Assembly: GCF_025195125.1 (NCBI RefSeq)
Contig: NZ_JAMGSL010000001.1
Coordinates: 478,026 to 542,025 of the forward strand
Source of the DNA: Streptomyces sp. Je 1-79
Lineage (GTDB): Bacteria; Actinomycetota; Actinomycetes; Streptomycetales; Streptomycetaceae
Direction: 5' to 3'
DNA length: 64,000 bases
The notes beneath the pieces were generated by a model. The model saw only the letters and a list, made by a program, of their open reading frames with translations. It had not been told where the DNA came from and did not search any database. Positions 51,019 through 60,251 of the stretch are shown here, piece by piece; the stretch's first letter is position 1, and each line of letters opens with the position of its first letter. Made by a program: the position numbers and the translations under genes.

Positions 51019-51222
51019 ATGGCAACCGGAACAGTGAAGTGGTTCAACGCGGAGAAGGGCTTCGGCTTCATCGAGCAGGACGGCGGCGGCCCGGACGTGT
51101 TCGTCCACTACTCGGCCATCGCCAGCACCGGCTACCGCGAGCTCGCCGAGGGACAGAAGGTCGCGTTCGACGTGGTTCAGGGCCCGAAGGGGCCCCAGGC
51201 CGAGAACGTCGCCCCGACCTGA
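51019..51222 (+). CDS. csp: Cold-shock protein
   Basis: This 67-residue cold-shock-domain protein has RNP1 KGFGFIEQD and RNP2 DVFVHYSAI. It binds single-stranded RNA/DNA and acts as an RNA chaperone. GAGGAG precedes the ATG at 51019. It is typical in length, with a Thr C-terminus. Confidence 0.97.
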   Translation: MATGTVKWFNAEKGFGFIEQDGGGPDVFVHYSAIASTGYRELAEGQKVAFDVVQGPKGPQAENVAPT

Positions 51223-51274
51223 CCGGGAAGGTCGCCCGGCCTGCGGTCGGGCACATCCACCTGACGGGACGGCC

Positions 51275-51643
51275 TCATTCCAGCAGGTCCGTGGGGACGT
51301 ACGGGCCGAGTTCCCGTACCGCCCGCTCCGGATCGGGGTCGGAGACGGCCAGTCGGCCGAAGGCGGCGTCGCGACGCAGCTCGACACAGAGCACCCGTGT
51401 GCCCGCCTTCACCGCGGCGAAGTCCCGGCCGTCGGGCAGGACGCGTGTGCCCACGCAGATCCGGCCGGGGATCCAAAGGCCCCGGCCACGCGATCCACGC
51501 AGCGCGCGCCACCAGTCCGGCTCGACCCGGACCTCGCGCAGGGCCGTCAGCGGCACCCGTACGTCTCCCCGGCGCGCGGCCAGCCGCTCGCGGAGGGACA
51601 GCCGGACGACGAGGTCCGTCCCGTCCACCGTCACCCGTGCCAT
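51275..51643 (-). CDS. Small protein of unknown function, PH-like
   Basis: This 122-residue beta-rich protein (VDGTDLVVRLSLRERLAARRGDVRVPLTALREVRVEPD...GTRVLCVELRR) has the rhythm of a bacterial PH-like domain. No membrane segment. The function is unknown. It converges on the cold-shock gene. Confidence 0.75.
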   Translation of the reverse strand: MARVTVDGTDLVVRLSLRERLAARRGDVRVPLTALREVRVEPDWWRALRGSRGRGLWIPGRICVGTRVLPDGRDFAAVKAGTRVLCVELRRDAAFGRLAVSDPDPERAVRELGPYVPTDLLE

Positions 51644-51844
51644 CGCAGTTCACCGACCGTTCCTGTCGTCCGCCCGCATCGGGACATCTCGTCCATGGTC
51701 GGGCCGCGCACGGGCGGCTGCCAGGCGGGGCCAGGGGAGGCAGCCGCATGCCTGAGCGGCGGCGGAGGTGCCCGAGGGCTGCCACGGACGCTCCGCGGCA
51801 GAAGCTCCGTCGGGCGTGGCCACCCTCGGGGTCCCTGCGGGCGC

Positions 51845-53236
51845 TCAGACCGGCAGGAGCCGGCCGATCAGTTCACCCAGCTGTCGCGCGTTCCGGCACG
51901 GGCGCATGTCGACGAGTTCGGCATAGGCGAGCGCCACCGAGTCTCCGGTCGACCACAACGCGGGCTGCTCCGGGTTGAGCCAGTGCACGCGGCGCGCGCG
52001 GTCCGCGATCGCCTTCAGCGCCGGCAGGTTCGGGTCGCTCATGTTCGTACGGGCGTCGCCGAGGACGAAGACCACGGTGCGCGGGCCGACGGCGTCGGCG
52101 TACCGCTCGGCGAACTCGCCCAACGCGGTCCCGTAGTCGCTCTGCCCGTGCCAGCCGGTCAGCTCCGCCTGGTCGAGGATGCGGGCGGCGAGGCCCGCCG
52201 GGTCGGCCGCGCCCCGGGCGATCAGGTCGGTCACCTCGTCGACCCGGTTGACGAAGGCGAACACCCGCACCCTGCTGAACTGGTCGTGCAGCGCCTGCAC
52301 CAGGAGCATGGTGAAGTTCGCGAACCCCGCGACCGACCCCGACACATCGCACAGCAGGACCAGTTCCGGGCGGACGGGACGGCGCCGCCGCAGCACCGGC
52401 CGCATCGGTACGCCTCCGGTCGACAGCGAGCCGCGCAGCGTGCGCCGCAGGTCGATCCGCCCGCGCGCGGCACGTCGCCGCCGTGCCGCGAGGCGCGTGG
52501 CGAGCTTGCGCGCCAGCGGCCGTACCGTCGTACGCAGCTCGTCCAGCTGGGCCCGGCCTGCGAGCAGGAAGTCGACGCTGTCCGGGGTGCCCGCCACCGC
52601 GCGCCGCGCGACCCGGTCCCGGCCCTGCCGCTCGGCGACCCGGCGCCGGGCCTCCGTCCGGACCCGCTCGCGGAACGCCTCGATGCGCCGCCGGATCTCG
52701 TCGTCCGTCAGCCGGTCGGCGAACTCCGGTCCTCCGGAGGCCGCGTCGAGGAGCCTCGCCCGCACCCGGGCGAGGAGCGTCTCGGGCCGGAGCCTGGCGA
52801 GGGTCTGGTACGAGGACCAGCCGTCCGAGCCCGGTGCGGAGCCGTAGCCGCCGAGGCCGCCCACCGCCTCGCCCGCGAGCCGCGTCAGCGCCGAGCGGTC
52901 GTCGGCGGCCAGGGCGGCGGCGAGCCGCTCCCGCAGCGCCGCCGTGTCGAACTCCCCGGCGCCCGCGTCCGCGCCGGAAGGCTCCGTGCCCCGGTCGTCG
53001 GCGGTCAGCGGGAAGTACAGGTCGAAGACCCGGTCGAAGAGCGGGCGCTGCCCCTCCTTGTGGAGCAGCGTGGCGGCGAGCGCCTCCCGGACCCGTTCCC
53101 GGTCGGTGAACCCGACCGCCTCCAGCGCGAGCCCCGCGTCCACGCTCTCGCCCGTACCGATGGACAGGCCGTGCGCGCGCAGTGCCTGCACCAGTCCGGT
53201 GAGCCGGAGGGTGGCCCCGGCCGGAGCCGTGGTCAC
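51845..53236 (-). CDS. VWA-domain protein (CoxE-like)
   Basis: This 463-residue protein has an N-terminal helical region (LTGLVQALRAHGLSIGTGESVDAGLALEAVG) and a C-terminal von Willebrand A domain with MIDAS LCDVSGSVAGF (about 318), LTGWHGQSDYGTAL and VFVLGDARTN. The GTG start overlaps the MoxR ATPase stop (GTGA). MoxR/VWA pairs act together as chaperones that insert metals or remodel target enzymes. No target enzyme is encoded next to it. Confidence 0.9.
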   Translation of the reverse strand: MTTAPAGATLRLTGLVQALRAHGLSIGTGESVDAGLALEAVGFTDRERVREALAATLLHKEGQRPLFDRVFDLYFPLTADDRGTEPSGADAGAGEFDTAALRERLAAALAADDRSALTRLAGEAVGGLGGYGSAPGSDGWSSYQTLARLRPETLLARVRARLLDAASGGPEFADRLTDDEIRRRIEAFRERVRTEARRRVAERQGRDRVARRAVAGTPDSVDFLLAGRAQLDELRTTVRPLARKLATRLAARRRRAARGRIDLRRTLRGSLSTGGVPMRPVLRRRRPVRPELVLLCDVSGSVAGFANFTMLLVQALHDQFSRVRVFAFVNRVDEVTDLIARGAADPAGLAARILDQAELTGWHGQSDYGTALGEFAERYADAVGPRTVVFVLGDARTNMSDPNLPALKAIADRARRVHWLNPEQPALWSTGDSVALAYAELVDMRPCRNARQLGELIGRLLPV

Positions 53237-54102
53237 ACCGCGTCCAGGTCGAGCTTGGCCGCCGCCTTCTGGATGTCGTCCTGGTGCTTCAGGATCACGC
53301 CCAGACTGTCGCGTACGACCGTCTCGTCCAGGGCCTCGGCGCCCAGGGCGAGGAGCGTCCGGGCCCAGTCGATGGTCTCGGCGACCGACGGCACCTTGCG
53401 CAGGTCCATCGCCCGCAGCGCGCCGACCACCCGCACCACGGACGCCACCAGCGCCGCGTCGAGCCCCGGCACCTTCGTCGTCACGATCCGGCGTTCCAGC
53501 TCCTCCTCCGGGAAGCCGATGTGGAGGAAGAGGCAGCGGCGGCGCAGCGCCTCCGAGAGCTCGCGGCCGGCGTTGGAGGTGAGGACGACGAAGGGGCGCC
53601 GGGCCGCGGTGATCGTGCCCAGCTCGGGCACGGTGATCTGGAAGTCGCCGAGCACTTCGAGGAGGAGCCCCTCCACCTCGATGTCGGCCTTGTCGGTCTC
53701 GTCGATGAGCAGCACGGTCGGATCGGCGGAACGGATGGCGGTGAGGAGGGGACGGGGGAGCAGGAACTCCTCGCTGAAGATGTCCGTGCGCGTCTCGTCC
53801 CAGGACTCGTCGCGGCCCGCCGTGATCCGCAGCAGCTGCTTGGCGTGGTTCCACTCGTACAGGGCGCGCGACTCGTCGACGCCCTCGTAGCACTGGAGCC
53901 GTACGAGCCGGGCGTCGGCGACCTGGGCGACGGCCTTGGCCAGTTCGGTCTTGCCCACGCCTGCCGGCCCCTCGACGAGGAGCGGCTTGCCCAGCCGGTC
54001 GGCGAGGAAGACGGTGGTCGCGACGGCGGGGGAGGCCAGATAGCCGGTCGCGGCGAGCCGCTCGGCGACGTCGTCGACGGAGCTGAAGTACCCGGTCGTC
54101 AT
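53233..54102 (-). CDS. MoxR-type AAA+ ATPase
   Basis: This 289-residue MoxR ATPase has Walker [16 protein letters not shown] (about 44-51), Walker B VLLIDETDKADIEVEGLLLEVL, sensor FVVLTSNAGRELSEALRRRCLF and the AAA lid. It partners the VWA protein encoded by the overlapping downstream gene. The ATG at 54102 has GGGGAG 7 nt upstream and matches the usual N-terminus (MTTGYFSSVDDVAERL). Confidence 0.93.
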   Translation of the reverse strand: MTTGYFSSVDDVAERLAATGYLASPAVATTVFLADRLGKPLLVEGPAGVGKTELAKAVAQVADARLVRLQCYEGVDESRALYEWNHAKQLLRITAGRDESWDETRTDIFSEEFLLPRPLLTAIRSADPTVLLIDETDKADIEVEGLLLEVLGDFQITVPELGTITAARRPFVVLTSNAGRELSEALRRRCLFLHIGFPEEELERRIVTTKVPGLDAALVASVVRVVGALRAMDLRKVPSVAETIDWARTLLALGAEALDETVVRDSLGVILKHQDDIQKAAAKLDLDAV

Positions 54103-54457
54103 CGTTGTTCTCCCCGGAGCCGCGCCATCCATCCGTACTGGCCGGTAGCCATGGGTGTACTGGATCAGTTCCGGCCGTTCCCCACAACCGTGCGGACCGC
54201 AAGTGCGGCCAAGGTCACGGGCGTTACGGGAGACGCGCAGGGAGCACGACGGGCTCTACGGCGGCGGGCGCCGGGGGGAAGTCGTGAAGATCGGACGAGA
54301 ACACCGGCGCGGCGTAGCGTGGGGGCGGAAAGGTCTGGCTACGGGATCACGGAATGTGATGGACTGCTGGTCCGGCCGGTGGGCGCGCGGGCACGTGACC
54401 CCGCTGGTCCCATGGGATGTGTGCGCTGCTCGGGGCCGTAGCGGCAGTGGAGGTGTC
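54103..54457. other. Divergent region between MoxR and PP2C genes
   Basis: This 355-bp region holds both promoters. In-frame codons continue upstream of the PP2C start through most of it, so a longer PP2C protein (from ATG 54358 or GTG 54155) cannot be excluded. No other gene is visible. Confidence 0.45.
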
Positions 54458-55648
54458 TTGTCGGAGCGAGCGGGGGACTCCCTGGCCGAGGAGCATGCGG
54501 CCGTCCTGGCCCGGCTGCGAGCCGCGACGGACGCCATCGCGGAGATCGGCTCGCACCCCGACGAGCAGGGCGTCTGCCAGGACCTGGCCGGGTTCCTCTG
54601 CCGGCACGGATTCGAGGCGGCCGCAGTGGACGTCCGTCCCGAGGACGGGCCCGGCTGGGCACGTACCGCCGTGGCGGGGGACCCGAAGCTGCTCGACCGC
54701 GTGGAGCCGCGGCACGAGAAAGGGCCTCCCCACAGCTATGCGGACGTGGCCCCCGGCGGCGTGCCCGTACGGGTCGTGTCCGTGTCCCTGGAGTCGCAGG
54801 GCCGGGTCGTCGGGTCCGTGAGCGCCGTCAGCGTCCGGGCCCACGGTCTCGACGCCCACGAGACGGCCACCGTCCACGACGCGGCGCGGCTCGCCGCCGT
54901 CCACCTGGGTCACGCCCGCCGGCTCGCCTCCACCGAGCGGACCGCCTTCCACCTCCAGCAGGCCCTCGTCGCCGAGCCGGGCCGGCCCCACCCCAATCTG
55001 GAGGTCGCGGGACGCTACCTCCCGGTCGGGGCCCGGACGCTCGTCGGCGGCGACTGGTTCGAGAGCGTACGGCTCCACTTCGGCCGCAGCCTGCTCGTCG
55101 TCGGCGACGTGATGGGGCACGGCCTGGACGCGGCCGTCGACATGAACGCGTACCGCTCCGCCCTGCGCGACGTGGCCTCCACCGACCTGCCGCCGCACCG
55201 CGTCCTGCGCCAGCTCGACTCCGTCATCGCCGGCGACGGCGGCCTGCGGCCGGCCACCTGCCTCCTGGTCCAGGTAGACCCGGCGCGCGGATCGGCCACC
55301 TTCGCCAGCGCCGGCCACCTGCCGCCCGTCGTCTTCGCCGCGGACGGCTCGGCCGATCTCGTCGAACTCCCCGTCGGCCCCCCGCTGGGCACCGGTGTCG
55401 GCGGCTACGAACCCGTGACCCGCGCCCTCGCACCGGCCGACACGCTCGTGCTCTTCACCGACGGGCTCGTGGAGCGCCGCGGCGAGGACATCGACGTCTC
55501 GCTCGCCCGGCTGTCCTCCCTCCGCGTACGCCCCGGCTCCGGTCCCGAGGAGCTCGTGGAGGAGGTCCTCCAGCGGCTCGACGCCCATCACGCCGAGGAC
55601 GACGTCGCCGTCCTCGCGGCCCGTATCCGCGAGCGCTCCGGCGCCTAG
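54458..55648 (+). CDS. PP2C/SpoIIE-type phosphatase with GAF-like domain
   Basis: This 396-residue protein has an N-terminal GAF-like region (about 15-165; IAEIGSHPDEQGVCQDLAGFLCRHGFEAAAVDV) and a C-terminal SpoIIE/PP2C domain (GGDWFESV, LLVVGDVMGHGLDAAVDM, FASAGHLPPVVF, LVLFTDGLVERRGEDID, EDDVAVLAARI). It should dephosphorylate regulators of alternative sigma factors. The TTG at 54458 is preceded by GGAGG at about 4 nt; longer starts are possible. Confidence 0.87.
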   Translation: MSERAGDSLAEEHAAVLARLRAATDAIAEIGSHPDEQGVCQDLAGFLCRHGFEAAAVDVRPEDGPGWARTAVAGDPKLLDRVEPRHEKGPPHSYADVAPGGVPVRVVSVSLESQGRVVGSVSAVSVRAHGLDAHETATVHDAARLAAVHLGHARRLASTERTAFHLQQALVAEPGRPHPNLEVAGRYLPVGARTLVGGDWFESVRLHFGRSLLVVGDVMGHGLDAAVDMNAYRSALRDVASTDLPPHRVLRQLDSVIAGDGGLRPATCLLVQVDPARGSATFASAGHLPPVVFAADGSADLVELPVGPPLGTGVGGYEPVTRALAPADTLVLFTDGLVERRGEDIDVSLARLSSLRVRPGSGPEELVEEVLQRLDAHHAEDDVAVLAARIRERSGA

Positions 55649-55715
55649 CCGGTGTCCGGGACCGCCCGGGGCGGTGGGGGGAACCCGGTGTCCGCGACCG
55701 CCCGGGGCGGTGGGG
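55649..55715. repeat. Duplicated 31-bp hairpin-forming element
   Basis: Copies at 55649-55679 and 55685-55715 differ at one base. Each contains ACCGCCC-GGGGCGGT, which can fold. They follow the PP2C stop directly, so they may act as tandem terminators. Confidence 0.7.
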
Positions 55716-55853
55716 TCACCCGGACGCCCCGGCCCCCTTGCCGTCCGCCGGTCCAGGCCGTCGCATGGAGTCCGGGAGGCGGGTCCACCCGGGTCCTGCC
55801 CCATGGCCGGCGAGCCCCGTGGGCGTGACGCCGGGCAGGACGAAGGGACCGCT

Positions 55854-56468
55854 GTGTACGTGCGGACGCTGTACGCGACAGGAGATCCGGCCGAACTCGA
55901 GGCCGCGGTCGAGGCGACCGCCTCCGAGGGCCGGGCCCTGGTGTCGGAGCTCCCGGGATTCCGGGGAATGGGGCTCTTCGTCGACCGCGAAATCGGGAAG
56001 CTCTTCACGGCGACGTGGTGGGACGACGAGAAGTCCCGGCAGGACAGCGACGAGCAGCTCCGCGAGCGACGGGCCGCGCAGCTCACGCCCTTCGCCCGGA
56101 CCGCGGTCGTCGACAACTGGGAGGCCGCGGTCGCGCGGCCCCCGCGCTCCGTCGGACCCGGCGCGTGGTTCCGGCTGGCACGCCTGGAGTTCGATCCCTC
56201 CGGCACGGACCTTCTGGTCGACACCTTCCGCGACATGGCCATGCCGAGGCTGGAGGCCCTCTCCGGGTTCGTGGGCGGATCCCTGCTCGTGGACCGTGCC
56301 GCGGGCCGGGCGAGCGTGGGGATCGTCTGGAACGACCGCGACGCCCTGGTGGCCTCCCGCGGCGCTGTCGCGGCGATCAGAGGCGACGCCACCACGGAGA
56401 CACGGGTGACCACGAGGAGCCTCGAGGAGTTCGAGGTGGTCTTCGCCGGCGTCGCCCCGCCCTCCTGA
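55854..56468 (+). CDS. Dimeric alpha/beta-barrel (ABM-like) protein
   Basis: This 204-residue protein consists of two ferredoxin-like halves: YVRTLYATGDPAELEAAVEATA...GLFVDREIGKLFTATWWDDEKS and ARLEFDPSGTDLLVDTFRDMAMPRLEAL...SLLVDRAAGRASVGIVWNDRD. This resembles antibiotic-biosynthesis-monooxygenase/EthD-type dimeric barrels in tandem. The function is unknown. The GTG at 55854 follows GAAGGGA; an ATG at 55803 is an alternative. Confidence 0.72.
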   Translation: MYVRTLYATGDPAELEAAVEATASEGRALVSELPGFRGMGLFVDREIGKLFTATWWDDEKSRQDSDEQLRERRAAQLTPFARTAVVDNWEAAVARPPRSVGPGAWFRLARLEFDPSGTDLLVDTFRDMAMPRLEALSGFVGGSLLVDRAAGRASVGIVWNDRDALVASRGAVAAIRGDATTETRVTTRSLEEFEVVFAGVAPPS

Positions 56469-56656
56469 GGTCGGCGGCGCGGCCGTCGACGCGTCCCGTG
56501 GGCCCCTCCCGTCACGCTCGAAAACCGGTCTGTTCGAGGCTCCTTGTGAGCCCCCGCGCGCCGTGTGTCACCAGGGCAGGCCGGTTTTCACGCCCCGGCG
56601 GGATTCTTTCCGCCGGACGCTTGTGCAAGGCCCTCCGTCCCGGCACGCTCCTGGGT

Positions 56657-57025
56657 ATGAACACCGCCCGGCACGCCAGTGAACGCCTGATGAGCTGGCC
56701 CTCGCTGGCCCCCGGCCGCGCCCAGTGCGGCGCCGAGCTCGGGCTGCGTAGCGCGACGCACGACATCGTGCACTTCCACGGCGAGCACGAGGCCGACGTC
56801 CACCTCACCCGCGCCATGATCGCGAAGCTGCGCCCCGCCCTCCTCGGGTCGAGCGCCGTGCGACTGCGCGCAGGATCGGGGTGGGTGACGGTCCGTCTGG
56901 ACATGGGATCCGACATCGACCTTCTCGCGACGCTGGTGAGCGCCGCGCTCCAGGCCTCCTCCGGCCACCCGGACAACGCTCCGGACGGCTGCACCCGTAC
57001 CTGCCTCACACCCGCACGCCCCTGA
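56657..57025 (+). CDS. Luciferase-domain (DUF5519-like) protein
   Basis: This 122-residue protein has the core ELGLRSATHDIVHFHGEHEADVHLTRAMIAKL and SGWVTVRLDMGSDIDLLATLVSAALQA of the actinobacterial 'luciferase family' small proteins. The name is historical and no light-related or oxidase activity should be assumed. The upstream region has an inverted repeat GAAAACCGG/CCGGTTTTC (56520-56528/56581-56589) and a hairpin at 56595-56616. Confidence 0.8.
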   Translation: MNTARHASERLMSWPSLAPGRAQCGAELGLRSATHDIVHFHGEHEADVHLTRAMIAKLRPALLGSSAVRLRAGSGWVTVRLDMGSDIDLLATLVSAALQASSGHPDNAPDGCTRTCLTPARP

Positions 57026-57188
57026 ACACCCCGGACGCCCGCGCGCCGCTCACGGTTCCTGAGCCCTGAGCGCGCCGGGCGCCCCCGTGCCCGCTCACGG
57101 TTCCTGGGCGCGCCGGGTACGGGCCCGAACCCCCCGTTCGGCCGCGTGTCGGAGGGGTCCCACCGCCCGGGCGGGTACTCCCCGTGGC

Positions 57189-58070
57189 ATGCCCCCCACT
57201 TCCGGTGCGCCCCACGACGGTGCCCCCGCCGAGCACGGCCACTGGTTCCAGCGGCTCCACCGGTCCCTCCTCACCTCGGTCGTCGGGCTCGCCTGGAACC
57301 GCGGCCGCGAAGTGGAGCTGATGCACCGCGCGATGGGCTTCGCCGCGCTCAGCCTCCTCACCCTCGTCCCGCTGCTGATCGTCGTCGCCGCCGCCGACCT
57401 CGCCAGCGGCCAGGGCTTCGCCCGCTGGCTGATCCAGGGACTCGGCGTCTCGGAGGTGTCGCAGGAGGAGGTCGAGATGCTCTTCGGCAAGCCGGGGCAG
57501 GCCCTGCAGCGCACCACCGCCTTCGGTCTCGCCGCCCTCGCCGCGTTCGGTGTCACCTTCGGATCCGCCGTACAGACCGGTTACGAACGGGTGTGGGACC
57601 TCCCCACCGCCCGCTGGCACACGATGTGGCGCCACGTCGTCTGGCTCGGCGTCCTCATCGTCGCCCTCCTCCTCTTCGTCACCGCACCGGTCCCCGCGGA
57701 GTCCTCCCCGGCCGTCACCTTCCTCGTCGCGGTCAGCGACGTCACCGGTGCCTTCCTCTTCTTCTGGTGGTCGCAGCGCTTCCTCCTCTGCGGGCGGATC
57801 CGCTGGCGCGCGCTCGCCCCGGGGGCGCTCTGCACCGCCCTGGGGCTGTTCGGGCTGCGGGTCTTCTCCCAGTTCGTCTTCTCGCCGTTGATCGCCTCCA
57901 ACGCGGTCACCTACGGACCGTTCGGCACCGTCCTCGTGCTCCAGTCCTGGCTCGTCGGCGTCGGCTTCGTGGTCTACGGCGCCGCGCTCGTCGGCCGTCT
58001 CATCCACGAGCACCTGATCCGGCGCACCATCGACCGCCTGCCGGCCGAACTGCCGGACGAGCTCGCATGA
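57189..58070 (+). CDS. YihY/BrkB-family membrane protein
   Basis: This 293-residue protein has six membrane helices after a hydrophilic start. Motifs such as MHRAMGFAALSLLTLVPLLIVVA and TYGPFGTVLVLQSWL fit the YihY/BrkB family of envelope proteins of uncertain, possibly transport, function. The ATG at 57189 lacks a strong ribosome-binding site. A hairpin follows about 20 nt after the stop. Confidence 0.88.
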   Translation: MPPTSGAPHDGAPAEHGHWFQRLHRSLLTSVVGLAWNRGREVELMHRAMGFAALSLLTLVPLLIVVAAADLASGQGFARWLIQGLGVSEVSQEEVEMLFGKPGQALQRTTAFGLAALAAFGVTFGSAVQTGYERVWDLPTARWHTMWRHVVWLGVLIVALLLFVTAPVPAESSPAVTFLVAVSDVTGAFLFFWWSQRFLLCGRIRWRALAPGALCTALGLFGLRVFSQFVFSPLIASNAVTYGPFGTVLVLQSWLVGVGFVVYGAALVGRLIHEHLIRRTIDRLPAELPDELA

Positions 58071-58088
58071 GACGCCCCGGGCCCACGG

Positions 58089-58112
58089 GTGCCGACGGTG
58101 GGCCGCCGGCAC
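58089..58112 (+). terminator. Hairpin after brkB-like gene
   Basis: GTGCCGACGG and CCGCCGGCAC pair with one mismatch around a 4-nt loop, 19 nt past the stop codon. Confidence 0.55.
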
Positions 58113-58218
58113 GGTGATCACACGATCCGGTGGAGATGATCGCGCTCCACCGGGCCGGGGTGCCGTGACCGGTTGGATGGGAGGCGATCCACCCGGCCCG
58201 TCGAAAGAGAGCTGACCC

Positions 58219-58719
58219 ATGGCGAACACCTGGCTGCCGCCCGCCGAGTACATTGCGACGCTGCCGAGGGCGACGGCGTACGCATGCCTCTACTTCACCG
58301 ACACCGACGGCCGGCCGTTCCAGCTGCGCGCCACCTACAGCACGGAGTCGTGGCAGTGGCCCGGGGGCAACATGGACCCGGGGGAGACCCCGTGGCAGAC
58401 CGCGGTCCGGGAGTGCCACGAGGAGACGGGGATCGTCTTCGAGGGCGAGCCGAGGCTCCTCGGCACCCACTTCGTCACCGACCGGGGCGAGGAGTGGCCC
58501 GCCAACCACATCGGATTCATCTTCGACGGAGGCGTCCTGACGGACGAGCAGCTCGCCGGGGTCGTCCTCGACCCGGACGAGCACAGCGAGTTCCGTCTGC
58601 GCACCCTCGCCGAATGGGAGCGGGAGATGACGCCGGGGAGCTTCGCCCGGCTCGCCGAGATCGACCGTGCCCGGCGCTCGGGCACGGTGGTGTACGTGGA
58701 GACCTGCGCCGACCTCTGA
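58219..58719 (+). CDS. Nudix hydrolase
   Basis: This 166-residue protein has a complete Nudix box, from GGNMDPGETPWQTA to VRECHEETG near residues 50-72 (Gx5Ex7REUxEExGU). It hydrolyses a nucleoside diphosphate linked to another moiety; the substrate is unknown. GAAAGAG precedes the ATG. A bidirectional hairpin lies between it and the convergent AMIN-like gene. Confidence 0.93.
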   Translation: MANTWLPPAEYIATLPRATAYACLYFTDTDGRPFQLRATYSTESWQWPGGNMDPGETPWQTAVRECHEETGIVFEGEPRLLGTHFVTDRGEEWPANHIGFIFDGGVLTDEQLAGVVLDPDEHSEFRLRTLAEWEREMTPGSFARLAEIDRARRSGTVVYVETCADL

Positions 58720-58721
58720 GC

Positions 58722-58760
58722 GGCCCGGCGGGGACGTTACCTGGACGGCCCCGCCCGGCC
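58722..58760. terminator. Bidirectional hairpin between Nudix and AMIN-like genes
   Basis: GGCCCGGCGGGG (58722-58733) and CCCCGCCCGGCC (58749-58760) pair over 12 nt with one mismatch, in the 48-bp space between convergent stops. Confidence 0.75.
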
Positions 58761-58767
58761 TCCTTCC

Positions 58768-59289
58768 TCAGGCCCGGCAGCCGGCCGGGTGGTTGATGTC
58801 GATCACGAAGCGCTCGGGGGTGTGGAGCGTGTAGGCCTTGTAGCCGGGCTTGGTGTCGAAGGCCGCCCCGATGGTCACCACGCCCTCGAAGTCGCCGGTC
58901 AGGGCGACGCCCTTGAGCGTGGGCAGATGGATCTTCAGGAGCCGGGGGCCCTGGTAGACGGACCGGCCGGACTCGTCGTGCGCGGCGGCGGGGGAGAGCC
59001 TGATCTCCAGGAAGTACCTTCCCGCGAGCGGAACCCGTTGGCCCGAGCCGTCGTGATGGAGTACGCCGACCTGCGTCACGGTGACCGGGGGCATCGCGCC
59101 CCTGACGTCGATGACGAGCCGGTCGAAGGAGGCGTGGCCGCCCCAGCGGGCGTTGACCACCAGGGCGGTCGGGGGCGGCGCCGCCGCCCGGGACCGCTCC
59201 GTGGCGGCGCCGGCGGGGATCGTGGCACCGATCCCGGCGGCCAGAAGGATGCCGGCGGCGACGGCCGCGAGGCTCTGACGATGAAGCAT
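58768..59289 (-). CDS. Secreted AMIN-like domain protein
   Basis: This 173-residue exported protein has a signal peptide (about 1-28, ending PAGA) and a mature beta-rich domain (NARWGGHASFDRLVIDVRGAMP, GRYFLEIRLSPA, GYKAYTLHTPERFVIDINHPAGC). The last block is the hallmark of AMIN-like domains, which localise periplasmic or wall proteins to peptidoglycan. Two divergent secreted-protein genes share its AT-richer promoter region. Confidence 0.85.
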   Translation of the reverse strand: MLHRQSLAAVAAGILLAAGIGATIPAGAATERSRAAAPPPTALVVNARWGGHASFDRLVIDVRGAMPPVTVTQVGVLHHDGSGQRVPLAGRYFLEIRLSPAAAHDESGRSVYQGPRLLKIHLPTLKGVALTGDFEGVVTIGAAFDTKPGYKAYTLHTPERFVIDINHPAGCRA

Positions 59290-59461
59290 GAGGTCCCCCG
59301 ATTTCTGCTGCGACGGGGACAGTGGTGTCACTGGGAAAGACATCCACCACAACCATACGGTTGCAGTAGTTTCGATAGGATTTGAGGTGATATGAACTGC
59401 GCTCTCCGGTCGCCTGGGCCGCAGACCGTAACCCCTGGGCTCCTGGACAGTTGACCAGGGC

Positions 59462-59680
59462 ATGAAGAAGCGCAGCATGCTCGCCATCGCCTCCCTCGCC
59501 GCCGGTGTCGTCACGGCCCTCGTCACCCCGCCGCCGCACGCCTCCGCGGCCGAACACGGCGCGACCGGCACCACCGGTCTCCTGCAGAACGACAACCCGG
59601 TCGCCCCCCTCCTGGACGGGGCCGCACCGCTGGTGGCCGACAGCCTCCCCCAGGCCCCGGACGCCGGCGGACTGGTGTGA
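59462..59680 (+). CDS. Small secreted protein
   Basis: This 72-residue protein is mostly a signal peptide (MKKRSMLAIASLAAGVVTALVTPPPHASA) followed by about 42 residues rich in Gly, Ala and Pro (NDNPVAPLLDGAAPLVADSLPQAPDAGG). There are no Cys. It could be a small secreted or wall-associated peptide. The ribosome-binding site is weak, so it is less certain than its neighbours. Confidence 0.6.
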   Translation: MKKRSMLAIASLAAGVVTALVTPPPHASAAEHGATGTTGLLQNDNPVAPLLDGAAPLVADSLPQAPDAGGLV

Positions 59681-59737
59681 CCCTCCGATGGGCAGCCCGT
59701 GCGCGCGTCGCGTGAGCGGGAATGACAGGATATCCTC

Positions 59738-60235
59738 ATGAGCAACAACGTTTACTTCGACATCACGATCAACGGCGAGCCTGCGGGGCGCATCGTCTTC
59801 AAGCTGTTCGACGACGTCGTCCCCAAGACGGCGCGGAACTTCCGTGAGCTCGCCACGGGCGAGCACGGATTCGGCTACGCCGGCTCCCCGTTCCACCGCG
59901 TCATCCCGGAGTTCATGCTCCAGGGTGGCGACTTCACCAACGGCAACGGCACGGGCGGCAAGAGCATCTACGGCGAGAAGTTCGAGGACGAGAACTTCAC
60001 GCTGAAGCACGACCGGCCGTACCTGCTCTCCATGGCGAACGCGGGCCGCAACACCAACGGCTCCCAGTTCTTCATCACGACCATCATCACCGACTGGCTG
60101 GACGGCAAGCACGTCGTCTTCGGTGAGGTCGTCGAGGGCCAGGACCTGGTCAAGAAGATCGAGGGCCTGGGCTCCCGCTCGGGCGCGACCAGCGCCAAGA
60201 TCGCCGTCGCCGCGTCGGGCGTCGTCGAGGCCTGA
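59738..60235 (+). CDS. cypA: Cyclophilin-type peptidyl-prolyl isomerase
   Basis: This 165-residue cytosolic cyclophilin catalyses Xaa-Pro isomerisation. Active-site motifs are [16 protein letters not shown] (Arg, Phe, Met, Gln), [18 protein letters not shown] and the [12 protein letters not shown]rp. No signal peptide. Length is typical of the small bacterial enzyme. Convergent with the L31 gene. Confidence 0.96.
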   Translation: MSNNVYFDITINGEPAGRIVFKLFDDVVPKTARNFRELATGEHGFGYAGSPFHRVIPEFMLQGGDFTNGNGTGGKSIYGEKFEDENFTLKHDRPYLLSMANAGRNTNGSQFFITTIITDWLDGKHVVFGEVVEGQDLVKKIEGLGSRSGATSAKIAVAASGVVEA

Positions 60236-60251
60236 GCCGAACCGATCCGCG

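Noticed and set aside
51845..54102. CO dehydrogenase maturation cluster (CoxD/CoxE)
   Set aside because: Only the generic MoxR/VWA pair is present; no CO dehydrogenase subunit or other cox gene is in the window.
54347..56515. A 722-codon minus-strand frame opposite the PP2C and barrel genes
   Set aside because: No domain, atypical composition, and it covers two coherent plus-strand genes.
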